From: Prorocentrum cordatum | Lineage: Eukaryota; Sar; Dinophyceae; Prorocentrales; Prorocentraceae | NCBI GenBank assembly: GCA_963575745.1 | Contig: CAUYUJ010016059.1 | Span: 2,915,790-2,970,495, forward strand | DNA: 54,706 bases | Direction of reading: 5' to 3' | Part shown: one piece after another, positions 1 to 11,177 of the stretch | Position numbering within the stretch: the stretch's first letter is position 1 | How the letters are laid out: every line of letters starts with the position of its first letter | Position numbers and translations under genes: made by a program | Notes under the pieces: model-generated | Seen by the model: the letters and a program-made list of their open reading frames with translations, nothing else | What the model was told of the DNA's origin: nothing | Databases searched by the model: none

Positions 1-66
1 TATGAAGCAGACGCTCGATCCCGCCCCATCTTTCCACCACTCTCCTCCATTCCGTTTGGTTCAAGT

Positions 67-2730
67 TTGGTCCGATTGAAATCCATGATCCTGGAGTGTG
101 CGCGGATGGCGAGAGACGCGCTGATTCTCAGGATACCCAACGTCCTCCTCGCCCGCTGCCCGGTTGCTGGGAGCATGGCCCGTGCGGTTTTTCGCCAGCA
201 GCTCGGTCTTGCCATGGAGCTCGTGCGCCCTCGTCCTCCCTGCCGCGAACGCATCAACAGTGACTGCGAGACGAAGGCGATCTCCCTCACCTCGCCCTCG
301 TCCTTCGCTCGCCTCTCGGACGAGCTCCGCGGCGCGGTGGCCCGAGCGCCCAGCCCTGCGATCGCTTCGGCTGCCCGACAGCTCTCCGATCGGGCTCGCT
401 CTGACAGGTTGGCGCGCCGCTCGCGGCGAGCCTATCGTTTGGCGCGTCTCTGGTCTCCGTTCGATCGGCGCACTTCCCTCGCTGGAGTTAGGGCCGCGGA
501 TCAGACCACTGTGCAGGCGCCAACTGAGGAGTTGGAGGCGCTGGCTTCACATTGGGGTCCTGTTTTCAGAGAAGAACCAGTTGATGCCGAGGGGGCCGAG
601 AGGTTCCTCGATGGTCACCCCCCTAAGCTTCATAGCACCGACCTCCCCCCTCCCACCTTCAAACAGTTCTCTGCGTTCCTCAAGGAACTCCAACACAATG
701 CCCCTGGGCCCGACAGGATCCCTTGCGCTGCGTGGCAGCGCACCCCTGGAGGAGCGGAGCTCCTGTGGGACTGCATGCGCTGGATTTCCGCAGGGAACTT
801 CATGCCTCCCGACTACAACGCCACGCTTGGAGTTTTTATCCCCAATGGGGGACGAGGCTGATGACCAGGGCGCCGGTGTCATCCGAGCGCGTGCCGATGC
901 CCGCCCTCTTAGGCTTCGGAATTGTGACGACAAAATTAGCACTGCCATGGTTATCAAACCTGTTGCCTGCGCCGTTCCGAGGGGCCTCCAGGAGGCTCAG
1001 CGCGGTTTCGTCCCTTCTCGGAATTTTGGTGACAACGTCGTCGAGTTAGACGCGGCTGGGCGCAGAACGGGAATGGAACCTCAGGCGGAGAGGGGGCGCC
1101 CCCTTCTGATTAGTTTCGACGTTGGCCAGGCTTCCCCTTCTATGTCTCTAAAGTGGACGAGTCAAAAGTTTAAGCGCTCCTCCCCCCCCGGGCCCCCCTT
1201 CTGGCGCGGATCTTTCATCTCTACTGGTGAGTCGCCTGCCTAGGGGCCACTAGTGGCGAGCAACGCTATCTCTATTGGGCGGCGAGCGGGGTCGTCCAAG
1301 GGCGCCCAGCCAGCGGGGGCTTGCACGCCATGGGCGCGGAGCCTTTTTCTCATCAAGCTGCGCGGCGCGCTCGAGCCCCCGCCCAATCCCCGAGGCATCG
1401 CTCGCGCGCGTGCCGACGACATAGAAGCGGTGATCTACAGGATTGTGGATCTCGTCTACGTTTACCTCGCATTCCCTCGACGCGCCCCGCCTTGCCCACC
1501 TTCACCTCAAGACCTCCAAGTGCAAAGTCCCCCCTCTCGGTTCCTTCTGCGAACCCCTCGCCGAGCTTTACCGCGTGCGCATGGGGAGGGGCGCCCCCCG
1601 AGTGGAGCGACTTCTCGATCGTCGGATATGTTCTATACCTTGGGACGTGGAGTGGCCCCGAAGCTACCCCTTTCACTTCCTGAACGAAACCGTTTCGGAC
1701 ATACTTGGGTCGTGCTCGGGAGCTTTCTCGCCAGGGTGCCGCTGCTCAGAGTGCGGGCCTGCTCTTTGACTCTAGAGTTCTTCCGGCCGGTGTTATCGCA
1801 CGTGGGCCAAGTCCAAACCCTCCCAGTGGCGCTCCAGAAACAAGTGCTCAAGCTGCTCACGAGCATTTTTAACTTACCGTTTTGCAGGTTGACCGAGGCA
1901 GCCTGGCCGGTCTTGGTCTCGTGGGGCGGGCCGAGAGTTAAAAGTTTGGAGCTGGTTAACCTATCCCAGATGGCGCGAGCGAGCCTATTGACTTTCTCCA
2001 GCTGGTCTCGTGCATGCCAAGAGCACTATGATATATGTCCTGAGGAGTCCTCGATTGCGCGCGCGGTGCCTGGCACTCCGTGGCTCTCCTTCTGGCAACC
2101 TCCCGCGCATGCTGCCATACTTTGTGAGGCCTCCATAGGGTCCCTCTCGAACAAGCAACTCAACGCCGCTGCTAAGCAAGCTGTTCAAACTGTCATTGGT
2201 ATTCAACGTGCTGAACCTCATCTTTCTCTTAATGCGCTTCATCCCCAACGTTTTCTTCGTCAGCAGTTAACCCACTCTCTGTTTCCTGACAAATTGATGG
2301 GCCTGTTTCGGGAGAGACTTCTGCATTGGTTCCCCCAGCGCTTGGCCGTGATCTGTTCGATCCGGTGGGATGACGTACGGACCCAGCTCCTCCTCCCCCC
2401 CCCCCTGCCTGGTGCTCGGCCGTGCTGAAAACTCTCTGCGGTGGCTGGATTACAGCTTCAGCCTTCCAGCAGGAAAGCCATTGTTATTCGGGCAGTGTGC
2501 ATGCCTGTAGCTTCCGTCATCTGCGGTGCTGCCCTCAGTTCTCTCGTGCCACCTCGTGCTCCTCTCTTTTGTCGCTCCCCGCTTGCCCCATCGCGCGTAT
2601 TGGCCTCGCTGCCCCTTCTCGCTCGTCCTTGTTCCCCGCCGTCCATGCCTTTTTCTTCACAGTGAATTCGTCGAGCTTCCCGCCCCGATCAGCGAGCGCC
2701 CCCAAAAGGAGACCGTTCGATGCGCGCGGC
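67..2730 (+). pseudogene. Broken non-LTR (LINE-like) retroelement reverse transcriptase
   Basis: Remnant of a reverse-transcriptase polyprotein that would copy element RNA into DNA at the insertion site. In the first frame the RT fingers motif APGPD (about 700-714) is followed by a W-rich stretch ending FIPNGG. Near 850 the homology moves to another frame, with QRGFVP (about 998-1015) and a degraded motif A, FDVGQASPSM (from about 1115; the family usually has FDFxxAFPS). After a TAG at 1241-1243 the same frame resumes with ARADDI, the catalytic motif C region with both aspartates kept (1415-1420). A thumb-like stretch ending SWGGPRV lies near 1900-1935. A final frame change near 2425 gives KTLCGGW and a C-terminal Cys/His-rich tail to about 2720. 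Frame changes and stops make it non-functional. The 5' end may lie outside the window. Assignment rests on remembered family motifs, not a search. Confidence 0.8.
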
Positions 2731-2770
2731 ATCAGGTCGCCAGGCCTTCAGTTAAATGATCGAACTTGGT

Positions 2771-2965
2771 CCGCCTCGGGCACGCTCGAGGAGGAGGAGG
2801 GAGACGAGGAGGAGGGAGGAGGAGGAGGAGGAGGAGAAGGAGGAGGAGGAGGAGGAGGAAGGGGAGGAGGAGGAGGAGGAGGAGGAGGAGTGAGAGGGGG
2901 ATGAGGAGGAGGAGGAGGAGGAGGAGGAGGAGGAGGAGGACGAGGAGGAGGAGGAGGAGGAATGG
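2771..2965 (+). repeat. (GGA)n purine tract
   Basis: Nearly pure GGA/GAG trinucleotide repeat with a few interruptions, just downstream of the RT pseudogene. All six frames stay open, giving false poly-Gly, poly-Arg and poly-Glu frames and the reverse poly-Ser/Pro/Leu frames. Such mirror-symmetric purine tracts can form triplex DNA (known property). Confidence 0.9.
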
Positions 2966-4740
2966 AACAGGCTCGGGCTTCGCACAGACAATCCCTCAAG
3001 GTAGCCCTGGCTGGCCTCAGGAGGCCCCCCCGAGTAGTCACAGCTGGCTTCGACAGGCCCACCGGGTAGCCCTGGCTTCGGCCCGTCGCCCCATCCACCT
3101 CCAGTCCCCAGGCGTCCACGCCCCGCGCCTTTCCGAGCCCGGCGGCCCGCGGAGCGGAGCGACGCGCGATCCACTCGCAGGGCGCAGCGTGTCGCCATGG
3201 CCGCCGCCGCGACGCGTCAAGCTGGAGCGTCTGACCTGATGGGTCGGACGACGTTTCGCAAATCGACTTGTGGGGATCAAGCTGGATTAAGCGAGGCCGG
3301 TGCATATACATCAAATTCAACCGAGGCGAATCCAGGTACGTTTGGGAAGCAGATCGCCGCCGCTTCAGCGCGAATAGAAGGGTTGCGGAAGTTGTTGACG
3401 GCTTCTGCCGTGGTCGCCATCGCCGCCGCCGTCGTTTTCGCCCTCGTCGTCGTCGCCACCGCCGCCGTCGTCTTCTTTGTCGCCGTCGTCGGTCGTCCTC
3501 CTGCTTCCCCAGCTTCCCTTCCGCTGTCTCCTCTGTTTTCGACGTGGTGCTTGCGCTCTTGTGTTTCTGCTCGGTGGGGCTGGAGGCGGTGCGCCAGCAA
3601 CGACAAGCTTCCCCCTCCTCCATGGTCAGTGCTGCTGAACATACGCGTTCCGCATCCTCTTCGTCGCCCTTCTCCTGCTCCCTCCTCCTGCTGAGGGCGC
3701 ACCCTGGCCGTGCACGGACCCCTTCGTCAGTCGCAGGGCCGGGCGGGGATTGCTGCGCACCAGGGCGCGGGCCTGCAGCCTTCGCCCGCCCGGGCCAGCG
3801 CCTCGCGCCGATCCTGGGGAGGGGGGGCGCGCCTCGCGCCGAGTCCTTTTGCGAAGCCCCCCGCCTGTCCAGGAGGGCAGGAGCGTGGCGGAGTACTGCA
3901 CCGAGAAGGCCTGCGCCACGCGCGGCGTCTTCGCCCGGCTCGGTCTCGCCGCCCGTCATCGTCGGCGGTCGCCGCCCCTCGTCGTCGACGCCGTCGCCGC
4001 GAGGCGTGGCGAGCACGAGGTGGCATGTTGTGGACCTGTGCGTTGCAGGCATGACGGTGTGACGAACACGTGTTGCATTGCCTGCGTCGTGAATGCGAGC
4101 TTGCTCCCAGGCGCATCCCTGGGGTCTGCACGATCGGAGGGTTCTCCAGCCGTCCTGCGGCCGTATTTCTCATCGTGCATCGCCCCCCCGCGCCCCTGCG
4201 CCCCTTGACCGCTTGTTTGACCAACCCGCCGCAGGCCAAAAGTGACGAACGTGTGTGGACTGGTTCCCGGGCCCCTCCAAGCGGCGCGGCGGCGACCACA
4301 CAGCATGGTGAGGCAGCGTACATTCGGGTTGACCGCACGCTTTTGGGACCTTGCGCGTTCGCCGAGAATGTCTCGGACCAGTAGGCATTCAAGGTCCCAA
4401 AACAGTGCGGAAGCGGAATGCGTAGTGAGGTCTTCGGGGTTTCCGACGTCACCGCACGGCCTGTAGCCACACCGTTTTGGCACCCCTGAGGTTCCCGCGG
4501 GGCGCGCAAATTTATTGTGTTCCCACGGGCTTGCCGCCAAATGGTGAGTTGCCGTCGTCCAAGGTTTCGGTGTGGCTTGACGCGACACATCATGCAGGAG
4601 CCCCCTTCGCAAGTGCAAGCGAAGTCCCTCACTGTTCCTTCCGGCACACTCATTAGCCACAAATGACATCACCAACGGGTGCGCGGATGACCCGCCGCGA
4701 ATGGTTTTCCGAATGGACTTAACCCACGAGTGGCCCACTT
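2966..4740. other. GC-rich DNA without a recognised gene
   Basis: Includes a CGT/CGC-rich tract at about 3405-3500. Long frames exist on both strands (for example 3268-4062 plus and 2748-4052 minus), but they overlap each other and have Arg/Ser/Pro-biased composition. No conserved domain recognised. Confidence 0.6.
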
Positions 4741-6115
4741 AATTACGCATTGGATTTACCAGTGGCGCACGACGACCCCCGAAACGCTCATTTGTTGTTT
4801 CCTACTTGCTGCCCCATCTTGCGAAATCATATCCCCGCGAACAGGTGGCCATTAGTGCGCCACTGGTTGTTTGGATTTCAAGCTGATCGGCTGGAATTCA
4901 ACACATTGTTGGCAGCATATTCGCATACACACCTGAAATTTTATCGACGCACGTGTGCACACCATCGCGCAGGCTTTCAACATTGGACACGTAGTCAGTT
5001 GATGAGATATCTGTCGTGCAAGTTCCCGTGCACGAGTTCGGTTCGGGTGACAGTCGACGAGGGTTTTACGCTTGCCTAGGACAATATAGATGGGAATGGT
5101 TGCGATACCAGAGTCCCGCAGAGTTTTCTCAACCCCGACGCGCCACCGTTCCTGGGTCATGGGCAGCAGGCCTCTGGGAAGCCTCTCGGGATCTTTGGGG
5201 GGGGGGCCTCTCATGGGCTCGTGGAGGCCTTTAATGGCCGCGTGGGGTCTTCGTGGAGATCCTTTGTGGCCTCCTATCCAGGGTCTCCGCGGGCCTTTGG
5301 GGGGCAGGGGAGAAGGGAGAAGGGGCAGGCCTTGTGAGAAGGCGGCAGGGTTTCGGAGAAGGTTTGGGGCACTTCTCAGAGGGCTTCCAACCTCGTGAGA
5401 AGACCGGTCCGCCCCCTTCCTTTGCCATCCCCTCTTAGCACGCCACCGAGTGTTCGTCTGTGCCGTTCTTGTCAGGTCGTTTCTTACGTCACTTCCTTAT
5501 CCTGCTCCTATGTGCTCGTGGCCGTCCTCTTTCCTGCCTCCGTCTTCGTCGCCCTTGAGCTCGCCAAATTCATCGTCCTCGGCGTCATCGTCATCTCACC
5601 TGTCCGTCGACCACGTCCTCACCTCCCCCTCCTCCTTGCACTCTCTCCTTATGTTATTTTCCTCCTCCCCTTGTGCTTTCGGCACGCGTCCCACTCGAGC
5701 CCTCCACCCATATTCCCCAACCTCTTCGCCCGAGTCTGAGGATACCAATGACCCGTCATCATCTTCAGTGATTTCCTGAACTTCGGCACACCGTAATCAG
5801 CGTGCTTGCAGGAGAGCTTGTCAGTTAACTATGTGCGTGAACGGCACCTTTCTGGCCCTCGCATCACGATCGGTGTGTTCGGTGCTCGTCCAAGGGGGGG
5901 TCTTCGCCCACTATGCCCAATTCTACGACCCCGCAGTCGTGGAACAACAAGTTGCCTCTATCGGATGAAGCATGGATCCTCTTCTTCCTCCGCCTTTCTG
6001 CGACGGCAACAGGGGCGGATAGTGCATAGCCCTGAGAGGGAGCAGTCTTTGTATCTTGGGGCTCGAATCGTCCAGCTACTATCAATGGAGGCAAACTACC
6101 CAGACACCGACAATT
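4741..6115. other. Unassigned DNA with pyrimidine-rich stretches
   Basis: Complex-sequence DNA to about 5100, G-rich with repeated CCTCT/GGGG-like motifs at 5140-5330, then TC-rich DNA at 5400-5780. Small frames are present but none recognised. Confidence 0.5.
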
Positions 6116-6116
6116 G

Positions 6117-6195
6117 GCGTTTACTAAACGGCCCTGGGCATTTACTAAGCAGCCCTGCCTTGTTCGATTCCTTCCTTGGGTGCATTTACTAAACG
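6117..6195 (+). repeat. Three copies of a TTTACTAA motif
   Basis: The motif G(C)RTTTACTAARC occurs at 6117-6130, 6138-6151 and 6182-6195, the first two followed by RGCCCTG. Function unknown. Confidence 0.6.
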
Positions 6196-6392
6196 GCTTC
6201 GCTTGTCGGGGTGCTTTATTCTGGGGGCCGATTTTTTGTCCTCTATACTAGACAACACTCGAGAAACCCTGTGATGAACCTCCCCTAGGGTAGCCGCCTC
6301 TGCTTTCGCATCCCTGAGCCTCCTGCTTTTTGCTCTTCCACTCCATCGCTCTATTGGGGGATCGTGTTGCCTTCCCGCGAAGCTTTTCCGCA

Positions 6393-6418
6393 ATATATAT
6401 ATATATAATATATATATA

Positions 6419-6451
<33 letters not shown>
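6393..6451. repeat. (TA)n microsatellite
   Basis: Alternating TA with one TAA slip and one C. It directly abuts the left end of the giant palindrome. Confidence 0.95.
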
Positions 6452-6453
<2 letters not shown>

Positions 6454-6460
6454 GAGATTG

Positions 6461-6743
6461 GGGGGAGAGATCGAAGTGGAACGGAGAGCCCCCCTACCGG
6501 GAAATCGATTTCGGTTTCGTGTTCGTGCGTGCCGTGCGTGCGGGCGAGGCGAAACTGCGTGGGCGGGCGAAAGGAAAGTCTCCTGTGGCTGAGGCGCGCC
6601 CGGACCAAATGATTGTGCCCCAGGCGTCCGGTGGCCTGCGGTGTCCCGCCGGTGTCAGGACAGTCTCCTGTGGCTGAGGCGCGGCCGGACCAAATGATTG
6701 TGCCCCGGGCGTCCGGTGGCCCGCGGTGTCCCGCCGGTGTCCC
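6461..6743 (+). repeat. Left unique arm of palindrome 1
   Basis: Reverse complement of 8664-8957. Shared landmarks include ATCGAAG, a long TTTCGGTTTCGTGTTCGTGC block, GGGCGAGGCG and CGGACCAAATGATT. The block containing CGGACCAAATGATT and GGTGTCCCGC occurs twice in each arm. Confidence 0.85.
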
Positions 6744-6759
6744 GATGATGATGATAAAT

Positions 6760-6849
<90 letters not shown>

Positions 6850-6852
6850 CTT

Positions 6853-6903
<51 letters not shown>

Positions 6904-7000
6904 GTGATGATGTTGATGATGATGATGATGACGGTGATGTTGATGATGATGATGTTGATGTTGTGGTTGGTGATGCTGATGTTGATGATGATGTTCATTG
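6744..7000 (+). repeat. (GAT)n tract, left arm of palindrome 1
   Basis: Long ATG/GAT trinucleotide repeat with rare interruptions. The mirror partner is the CAT/ATC tract at 8031-8665, which is longer and interrupted by CGGGACACC motifs. Confidence 0.9.
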
Positions 7001-7545
7001 TGAGACCGATTGTGAGATCGATTGTGCGATCCATTGTGGGATCCATTGTGGTACCGATAGTGAGATTGAATGTGAGATCGATTGGGAGATCGATAGGGAG
7101 ATCGATTGTGAGATCGATTGTGAGATCGTTTCTGAGATCCATTGTAATATCGATATTGATACAGATAGTCAGACGGAATGTGAGATCGATTGAGAGATTG
7201 AATGTGGGATCGATCGAATGATATCGATAGTGATATCGTCCGTGAGATCGAGAGTGAGACCGAATATGAGGTCGATTGTGAGATCCATTGTGATATCGAT
7301 CGTGATATCGATCGTGAGACCGAATGTGAGATCGATTGTGAGATCGATAGTGATATCGATCGTGAGATCGATAGTGATACCGAATGTGAGATCGATTGTG
7401 AGATCCATTGTGATATCGATCGTGATATCGATAGTGAGACCGAATGTGAGATGGATTATGAGATCGATATTGATATTGATTGTGAGATCGATCGAGCGAG
7501 ATCGAAAGTGAGACCGTTAGTGAAACCGACAGTGAGACCGATCAT
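7001..7545 (+). repeat. Degenerate 12-bp GATCGATTGTGA array
   Basis: About 45 imperfect 12-bp units of the form GAKATCGATNGT, each holding a GATCGAT-like palindrome. The reverse-complement array at 7777-8030 is shorter. Confidence 0.85.
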
Positions 7546-7682
7546 GTCGAGTGCGCTTCTCAACATCGCCACATCGCATCACACTCGCGATCACAATCGC
7601 ACTCCTCGCTGGACTCCGCCCCGCAGGCATCGTCAGAACCACAATCACCTCTTTTGCCCATTGTTTGCCCCCTCTCCCCCCC

Positions 7683-7752
7683 AACCTCCTTATCACCCGC
7701 AGGGTGGTCGTATAGGTATGTATACGACCACCCTTCGGGTGATAAGGAGGTT
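7683..7752. repeat. Central 32-bp stem hairpin of palindrome 1
   Basis: Arms 7683-7714 and 7721-7752 pair over 32 bp with a single mismatch (7700 against 7735) around a 6-nt loop GGTATG. It lies close to the midpoint of the large inverted repeat. Confidence 0.9.
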
Positions 7753-7776
7753 CGGGAGGGAGGAACCAACGTCCCA

Positions 7777-8030
7777 CCCGATCGGTCTCACGATCGATCT
7801 CACTATCGATCTCACCATCGGTCTCGCTCGATCGATCTCACTCGATCGATCTAACAATCGATATCACTCGATCGATTTCATTCGATCGGTTTCAGAATCG
7901 ATCTGACGATCGATCTCGCAATGGATCTCACCATCGATCTGACTACCGATCTCGCAATCGATGTCACATTCGGTCTCACGATCGATCCCACTATCGATGT
8001 CACAAACGATCTCACAATCAACGCCATCAT
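7777..8030 (-). repeat. Degenerate 12-bp ATCGATCTCACN array, right arm
   Basis: Reverse complement of the 7001-7545 array type, with roughly half as many units. Confidence 0.85.
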
Positions 8031-8665
8031 CACCAACATCATCGTCATCAGCGTCATCAACATCATCATCATCATCGGGGCACCATCATCATCACGACCA
8101 CCGTATCATCATCAACATCATCATCATCACCGGGACACCGCCATAGTCATCATCAGCATCATTAACATCATCATCATCGGGACACCATCATCAGCATCAT
8201 CGGACCGCCACCATCATCATCATCCCATTGTCATCAAGCACACCATCATCAACTTCATCATCGTCACCTGGACACCATCATCATCACCAACAACATCATC
8301 GTCAACATCAATATCATCATCGGGACACCATCACCACCGTCACCAACATCATCATCACCATTTTCAGCATCATCGGGACACCATCATCATCAACATCAGC
8401 ATCATCATCGTTATCATGATCACTTTCAGTGGACCACCATCATTCAAATCATCATCATCATCATCACCTCCTCATCATCATCATCGGGACACCATCATCG
8501 TCATCATCATCGCCATCAACATCATCACCATCGGGACACCACCATCATCATCACCCACATCATCACCATCAACCTCATCATTCTCATCATCATCAACATC
8601 ATCATCGGGACCCCATCATCGTCATCATCTCATCATCATCCCATCATCATCAACATCATCATCGG
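8031..8665 (-). repeat. (CAT)n tract with dispersed CGGGACACC
   Basis: CATCAT repeat interrupted many times by (T)CGGGACACC, which is the reverse complement of the GGTGTCCCG found at the arm boundary. The unit CATCATCGGGACACC appears to have been amplified within the tract. Confidence 0.85.
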
Positions 8666-8957
8666 GACACCGACGGGACACCGGCGGGACACTAGCGGGA
8701 CACCGCGGGACACCGGCCCCCGGAAAGGAATCATTTGGTCCAGCCGCGCTTCAGCCACAGGCGGGACACCTGCGGGACACCGCGGGCCACCGGACCCCGG
8801 AAAGGAATCATTTGGTCCGGCCGCGCCTCAGCCGGAGGAGACTTTCTTCTCGCCCGCCCACGAAGCTACGCCTCGCCCGCACGCACGGCACGCACGAACA
8901 CGAAACCGAAACGGATTTTCCAGTCGGGGGGCTTTCCGTTCCTCTTCGATCTCCCCC
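8664..8957 (-). repeat. Right unique arm of palindrome 1
   Basis: Inverted counterpart of 6461-6743, diverged by substitutions and indels throughout. Confidence 0.85.
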
Positions 8958-8966
8958 CTATCACCT

Positions 8967-9832
8967 CCAACTGGGACATCGGGGTCGTTCGGCAACAGCT
9001 TCCAGGTATGACCTGTCTGGCCACCGCACGCGAGTACAATTTTTGGTGGGTTTCCTTCAGATCATACTCCTCGACCGTATGAGCCACCTCCTCGTTCCTG
9101 TCTCGCCCGTTGGGGACCGACACGGGCCCCGCAAAGCTCTGTTGCGTAGCCGCGCTGGTTGCGCGGTTCGCACAAATGCCGCTCAGCGCCACACCGAATC
9201 GCAAGCTTCGAATATTCAACAGCAGCGCCGCTGGACTTAGCGGCCAAGCGCAGCCATGAGCTGCATCAGACTGACCCGTGTCACGAGCTCAACGCCTTCC
9301 ATGCCCATGCGTCTATCCGTGTAGCCGCTGCGAAGTTTAAAGGGTCTCGTCTTGAACCTCGAGAAAACGCACAGCGAGGGCCCGTTGAAGAGAACAGGAG
9401 CTACCCTCCATCCGTGCAGCCGTTGGAGTCGTTTGAGACGACTGCGTACAGGGTACAGGGCTGTTCCAGTGCACCAACAAGGGTGGTACATGTGCTTCCC
9501 ACGGCCCGAGGTGACCTCCACCGCGGTCCATAGAGGTCCCCGGACGCCTACAAGCCAAGCGACTTCATAATTTCTGACTTTCGAATCGCGGTCATCGAAG
9601 ACGGCGGCGGCGACAACGGCGAGCGACCGCGACGGCGGCGTCGTCGTCGTCCTCCGCTGCCTCCGACACGCAGACGAAGCCCTCGACGACTGCGGTGACA
9701 ACGACAACTCCGTCGACGACGGCGACCGCGGCGCCGACGGCGGCGGCGGCGGGCTGCCCTGTGCCGGTGCCGAGGGCAGACACGTCGCCACGCCCGGGTG
9801 CGAGGAGGAGCGCCCAGCCGCCGCCGCTACAG
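8967..9832. other. Unassigned DNA, weak minus-strand coding candidate
   Basis: A minus-strand frame (9237-9932) has mixed amino-acid composition over about 9240-9570, including W, C, H and Y residues, unlike its Arg/Pro-rich upstream part. No family recognised and the plus strand is also partly open. 9600-9830 is CGGCGA-rich. Confidence 0.3.
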
Positions 9833-10027
9833 TCGGGCCGAACAAAAGGGGGGGATAGGGAAAGGGGGGGTTACGAAATCTGCTGCACGCAGCTGGTTTC
9901 CGCCCCGCCGCCGGGCCCATTCCTCGAGACATGGGCGCCTCCCGGCGCCGGGAGGCGCTGGGAAAATCAGCTACGCAAGCTGATTCTCAAACCCCCCCTT
10001 TGCTATCCCCCCCTTTCGCCCGACCCG
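9833..10027 (+). mobile_element. F1 small inverted-repeat element, copy 1
   Basis: About 195 bp with ends CGGGCCGAAC... and ...CGCCCGACCCG, inner G7 and C7 runs, and two internal near-palindromes (GAAATCTGCTGCACGCAGC near 9877 and ATCAGCTACGCAAGCTGAT near 9966). Homologous to 51882-52078 (inverted) and 54453-54650. No coding capacity, so MITE-like. Confidence 0.8.
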
Positions 10028-10181
10028 ATACTGCCAAGGCGCTGAGCTAAGGACCATTTTGGGGCCCACGGGGGGGCTCTGATGGTCGGGCCGCTCCCGA
10101 GGTCTCTTGGTCGGGGAGCCCCTTCGTGGCCGAGGCGCGCCGTGGTCTGAAGAGCCCCTTCGGTCCTTCTCTGGCCTCCCG

Positions 10182-10350
10182 TACACCTTGGGCGATGCTT
10201 AAGAAAACCCAAGTTTTCGGCCAGAGTCTCGATTACTCTTAATGTGTCAATGTAAGTCCTAACATTTGAATAGACATTCTGGGTTTGATTTCAAATTCTG
10301 AGACTATGAATTTCTCAACCCATGATTTCTTAAGCATTTCGCAGGGTGTA
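10182..10350 (+). mobile_element. F2 MITE-like element, copy 1
   Basis: 169 bp beginning TACACCTTGGGCGATGCTTA and ending in its imperfect reverse complement (GCATTTCGCAGGGTGTA). AT-richer than its surroundings. TA at both ends fits a TA target duplication of Tc1/mariner type if the element proper starts at CACC (inference). No open frame of note. Confidence 0.8.
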
Positions 10351-10800
10351 TAGTAACACGATGGTTGTAGTCTCCTGTCGTCGGCGTCGTCGTCGTCGCG
10401 GTCGCCGCCGCCGTCGCCGTCGCAGCCTTCGAGGCTCGAGAGTCGAGGTGCGAGCGTCGATGCTGGAGGATCGGAGCTCGAGCGGCGATGATCGAGGATC
10501 GGGGATCGCGGTTGCCGCCACCGTCGCCGTCGTCGCCTTTTGCAGGACCCAGACCTCGAGCTTTTTTGGCAGATCAGGACGCCTGGTTCTTCCCCAAGCA
10601 GTGTTTGCATTAAGGGCTTCCTATTTTGTTTTCCTGGAGTGATGGGGTGGGCCCCCCCGGGGTTCCGAACGGGGAGCGCCGCTCGCCGCGTCGTCGCCGC
10701 CGTGCGCTTGCTGTGCTCCGGTCTTCGCACCACAGCCGCTCGTCGCCGCCTCGTCGCCGCACCCTGTGTTGGCTGTGTGTCCAGGGCTTTCCCATGGTTC
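10351..10800. other. GTCGCC-rich unassigned DNA
   Basis: CGTCGCCG repeats at 10375-10430 and GATCGGAG/GAGCTCG-type short repeats at 10440-10510. Overlapping frames on both strands, none recognised. Confidence 0.5.
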
Positions 10801-10961
10801 AGGAGGGAAAGAAACACACAGACACAATTAATCGTCGATTCCCCAGAAAATATGGGAAAATATGGGAAGTGGGCGGGAAGACAAAAGCCCAGAAAATATA
10901 GGAAAATATGGGGAATTATTTTATTTGTGTGTATTTATTTGTGTGTCCTGGGGCCCCTTCA
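10801..10961 (+). mobile_element. F3 dispersed repeat, copy 1
   Basis: About 160 bp, AT-rich. Starts AGGAGGGAAAGAAACACACA and ends TTTGTGTGTCCTGGGGCCCC. Contains two internal direct repeats of CCAGAAAATATGGGAAAATA type. The start and end are weakly inverted (ACACACA against TGTGTGT). Copies at 11178, 15635 (interrupted) and 27303. Confidence 0.8.
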
Positions 10962-11177
10962 ATGGTGGGCGCTTCACCGCCACGTTGCCGCCTTCTGCGA
11001 CGGCTGGGCTCCGCGGGCTCTCGCGCGCGAGGTGCCCATGGCAGCTTCGTCGCCGTCCCTTGCGCATGCTGGGTTCCCTTGGTTTCCGCCAAGGCGGGCG
11101 CCCGCCGCCGCCTCGTCGCCGCACCGCTCGCGGGCTGGCCGTTCCGGGTGCATCGCAGAGGCTGGACTACACATATC
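10962..11177. repeat. GC-rich spacer between two F3 copies
   Basis: Holds phrases resembling the GCTGGGTCCGCCGAGGT minisatellite at 11420-11880, which suggests the same degenerate array was interrupted by F3 insertions (inference). Confidence 0.4.

Larger units (their letters stand above)
6452..8966. mobile_element. Giant divergent palindrome with simple-repeat arms (foldback-like)
   Basis: The left half (6452-7682) reads inwards as unique arm, GAT tract, 12-bp GATCGA array. The right half (7753-8966) reads as the reverse complement: array, CAT tract, unique arm, around a central hairpin at 7683-7752. The unique arms match over about 290 bp with many substitutions and indels, including an internal partial duplication in both. 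The left inner side has about 130 bp (7550-7682) with no right counterpart. The layout recalls foldback elements whose inverted repeats are built of short tandem repeats (known class), but no transposase or target-site duplication was seen, so 'mobile' is inferred. Confidence 0.7.

Noticed and set aside
52-66. TTTGGTTCAAG resembling the 3' end of the dinoflagellate spliced leader just upstream of the RT relic
   Set aside because: Only 10 of 11 bases match and the 5' half of the leader does not. About one such match is expected by chance in a window of this size on two strands.
6726-7221. Poly-Asp, poly-Met and poly-Ile frames
   Set aside because: Artefacts of the GAT repeat in palindrome 1.
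6452-8966. Palindrome as a long-read adapter artefact
   Set aside because: Such artefacts give nearly identical arms; here the arms differ by many substitutions, indels and tract lengths.
9237-9932. 231-codon minus frame as a gene
   Set aside because: Only about 110 residues look protein-like, the rest is low complexity and overlaps the F1 element; kept only as a weak candidate.
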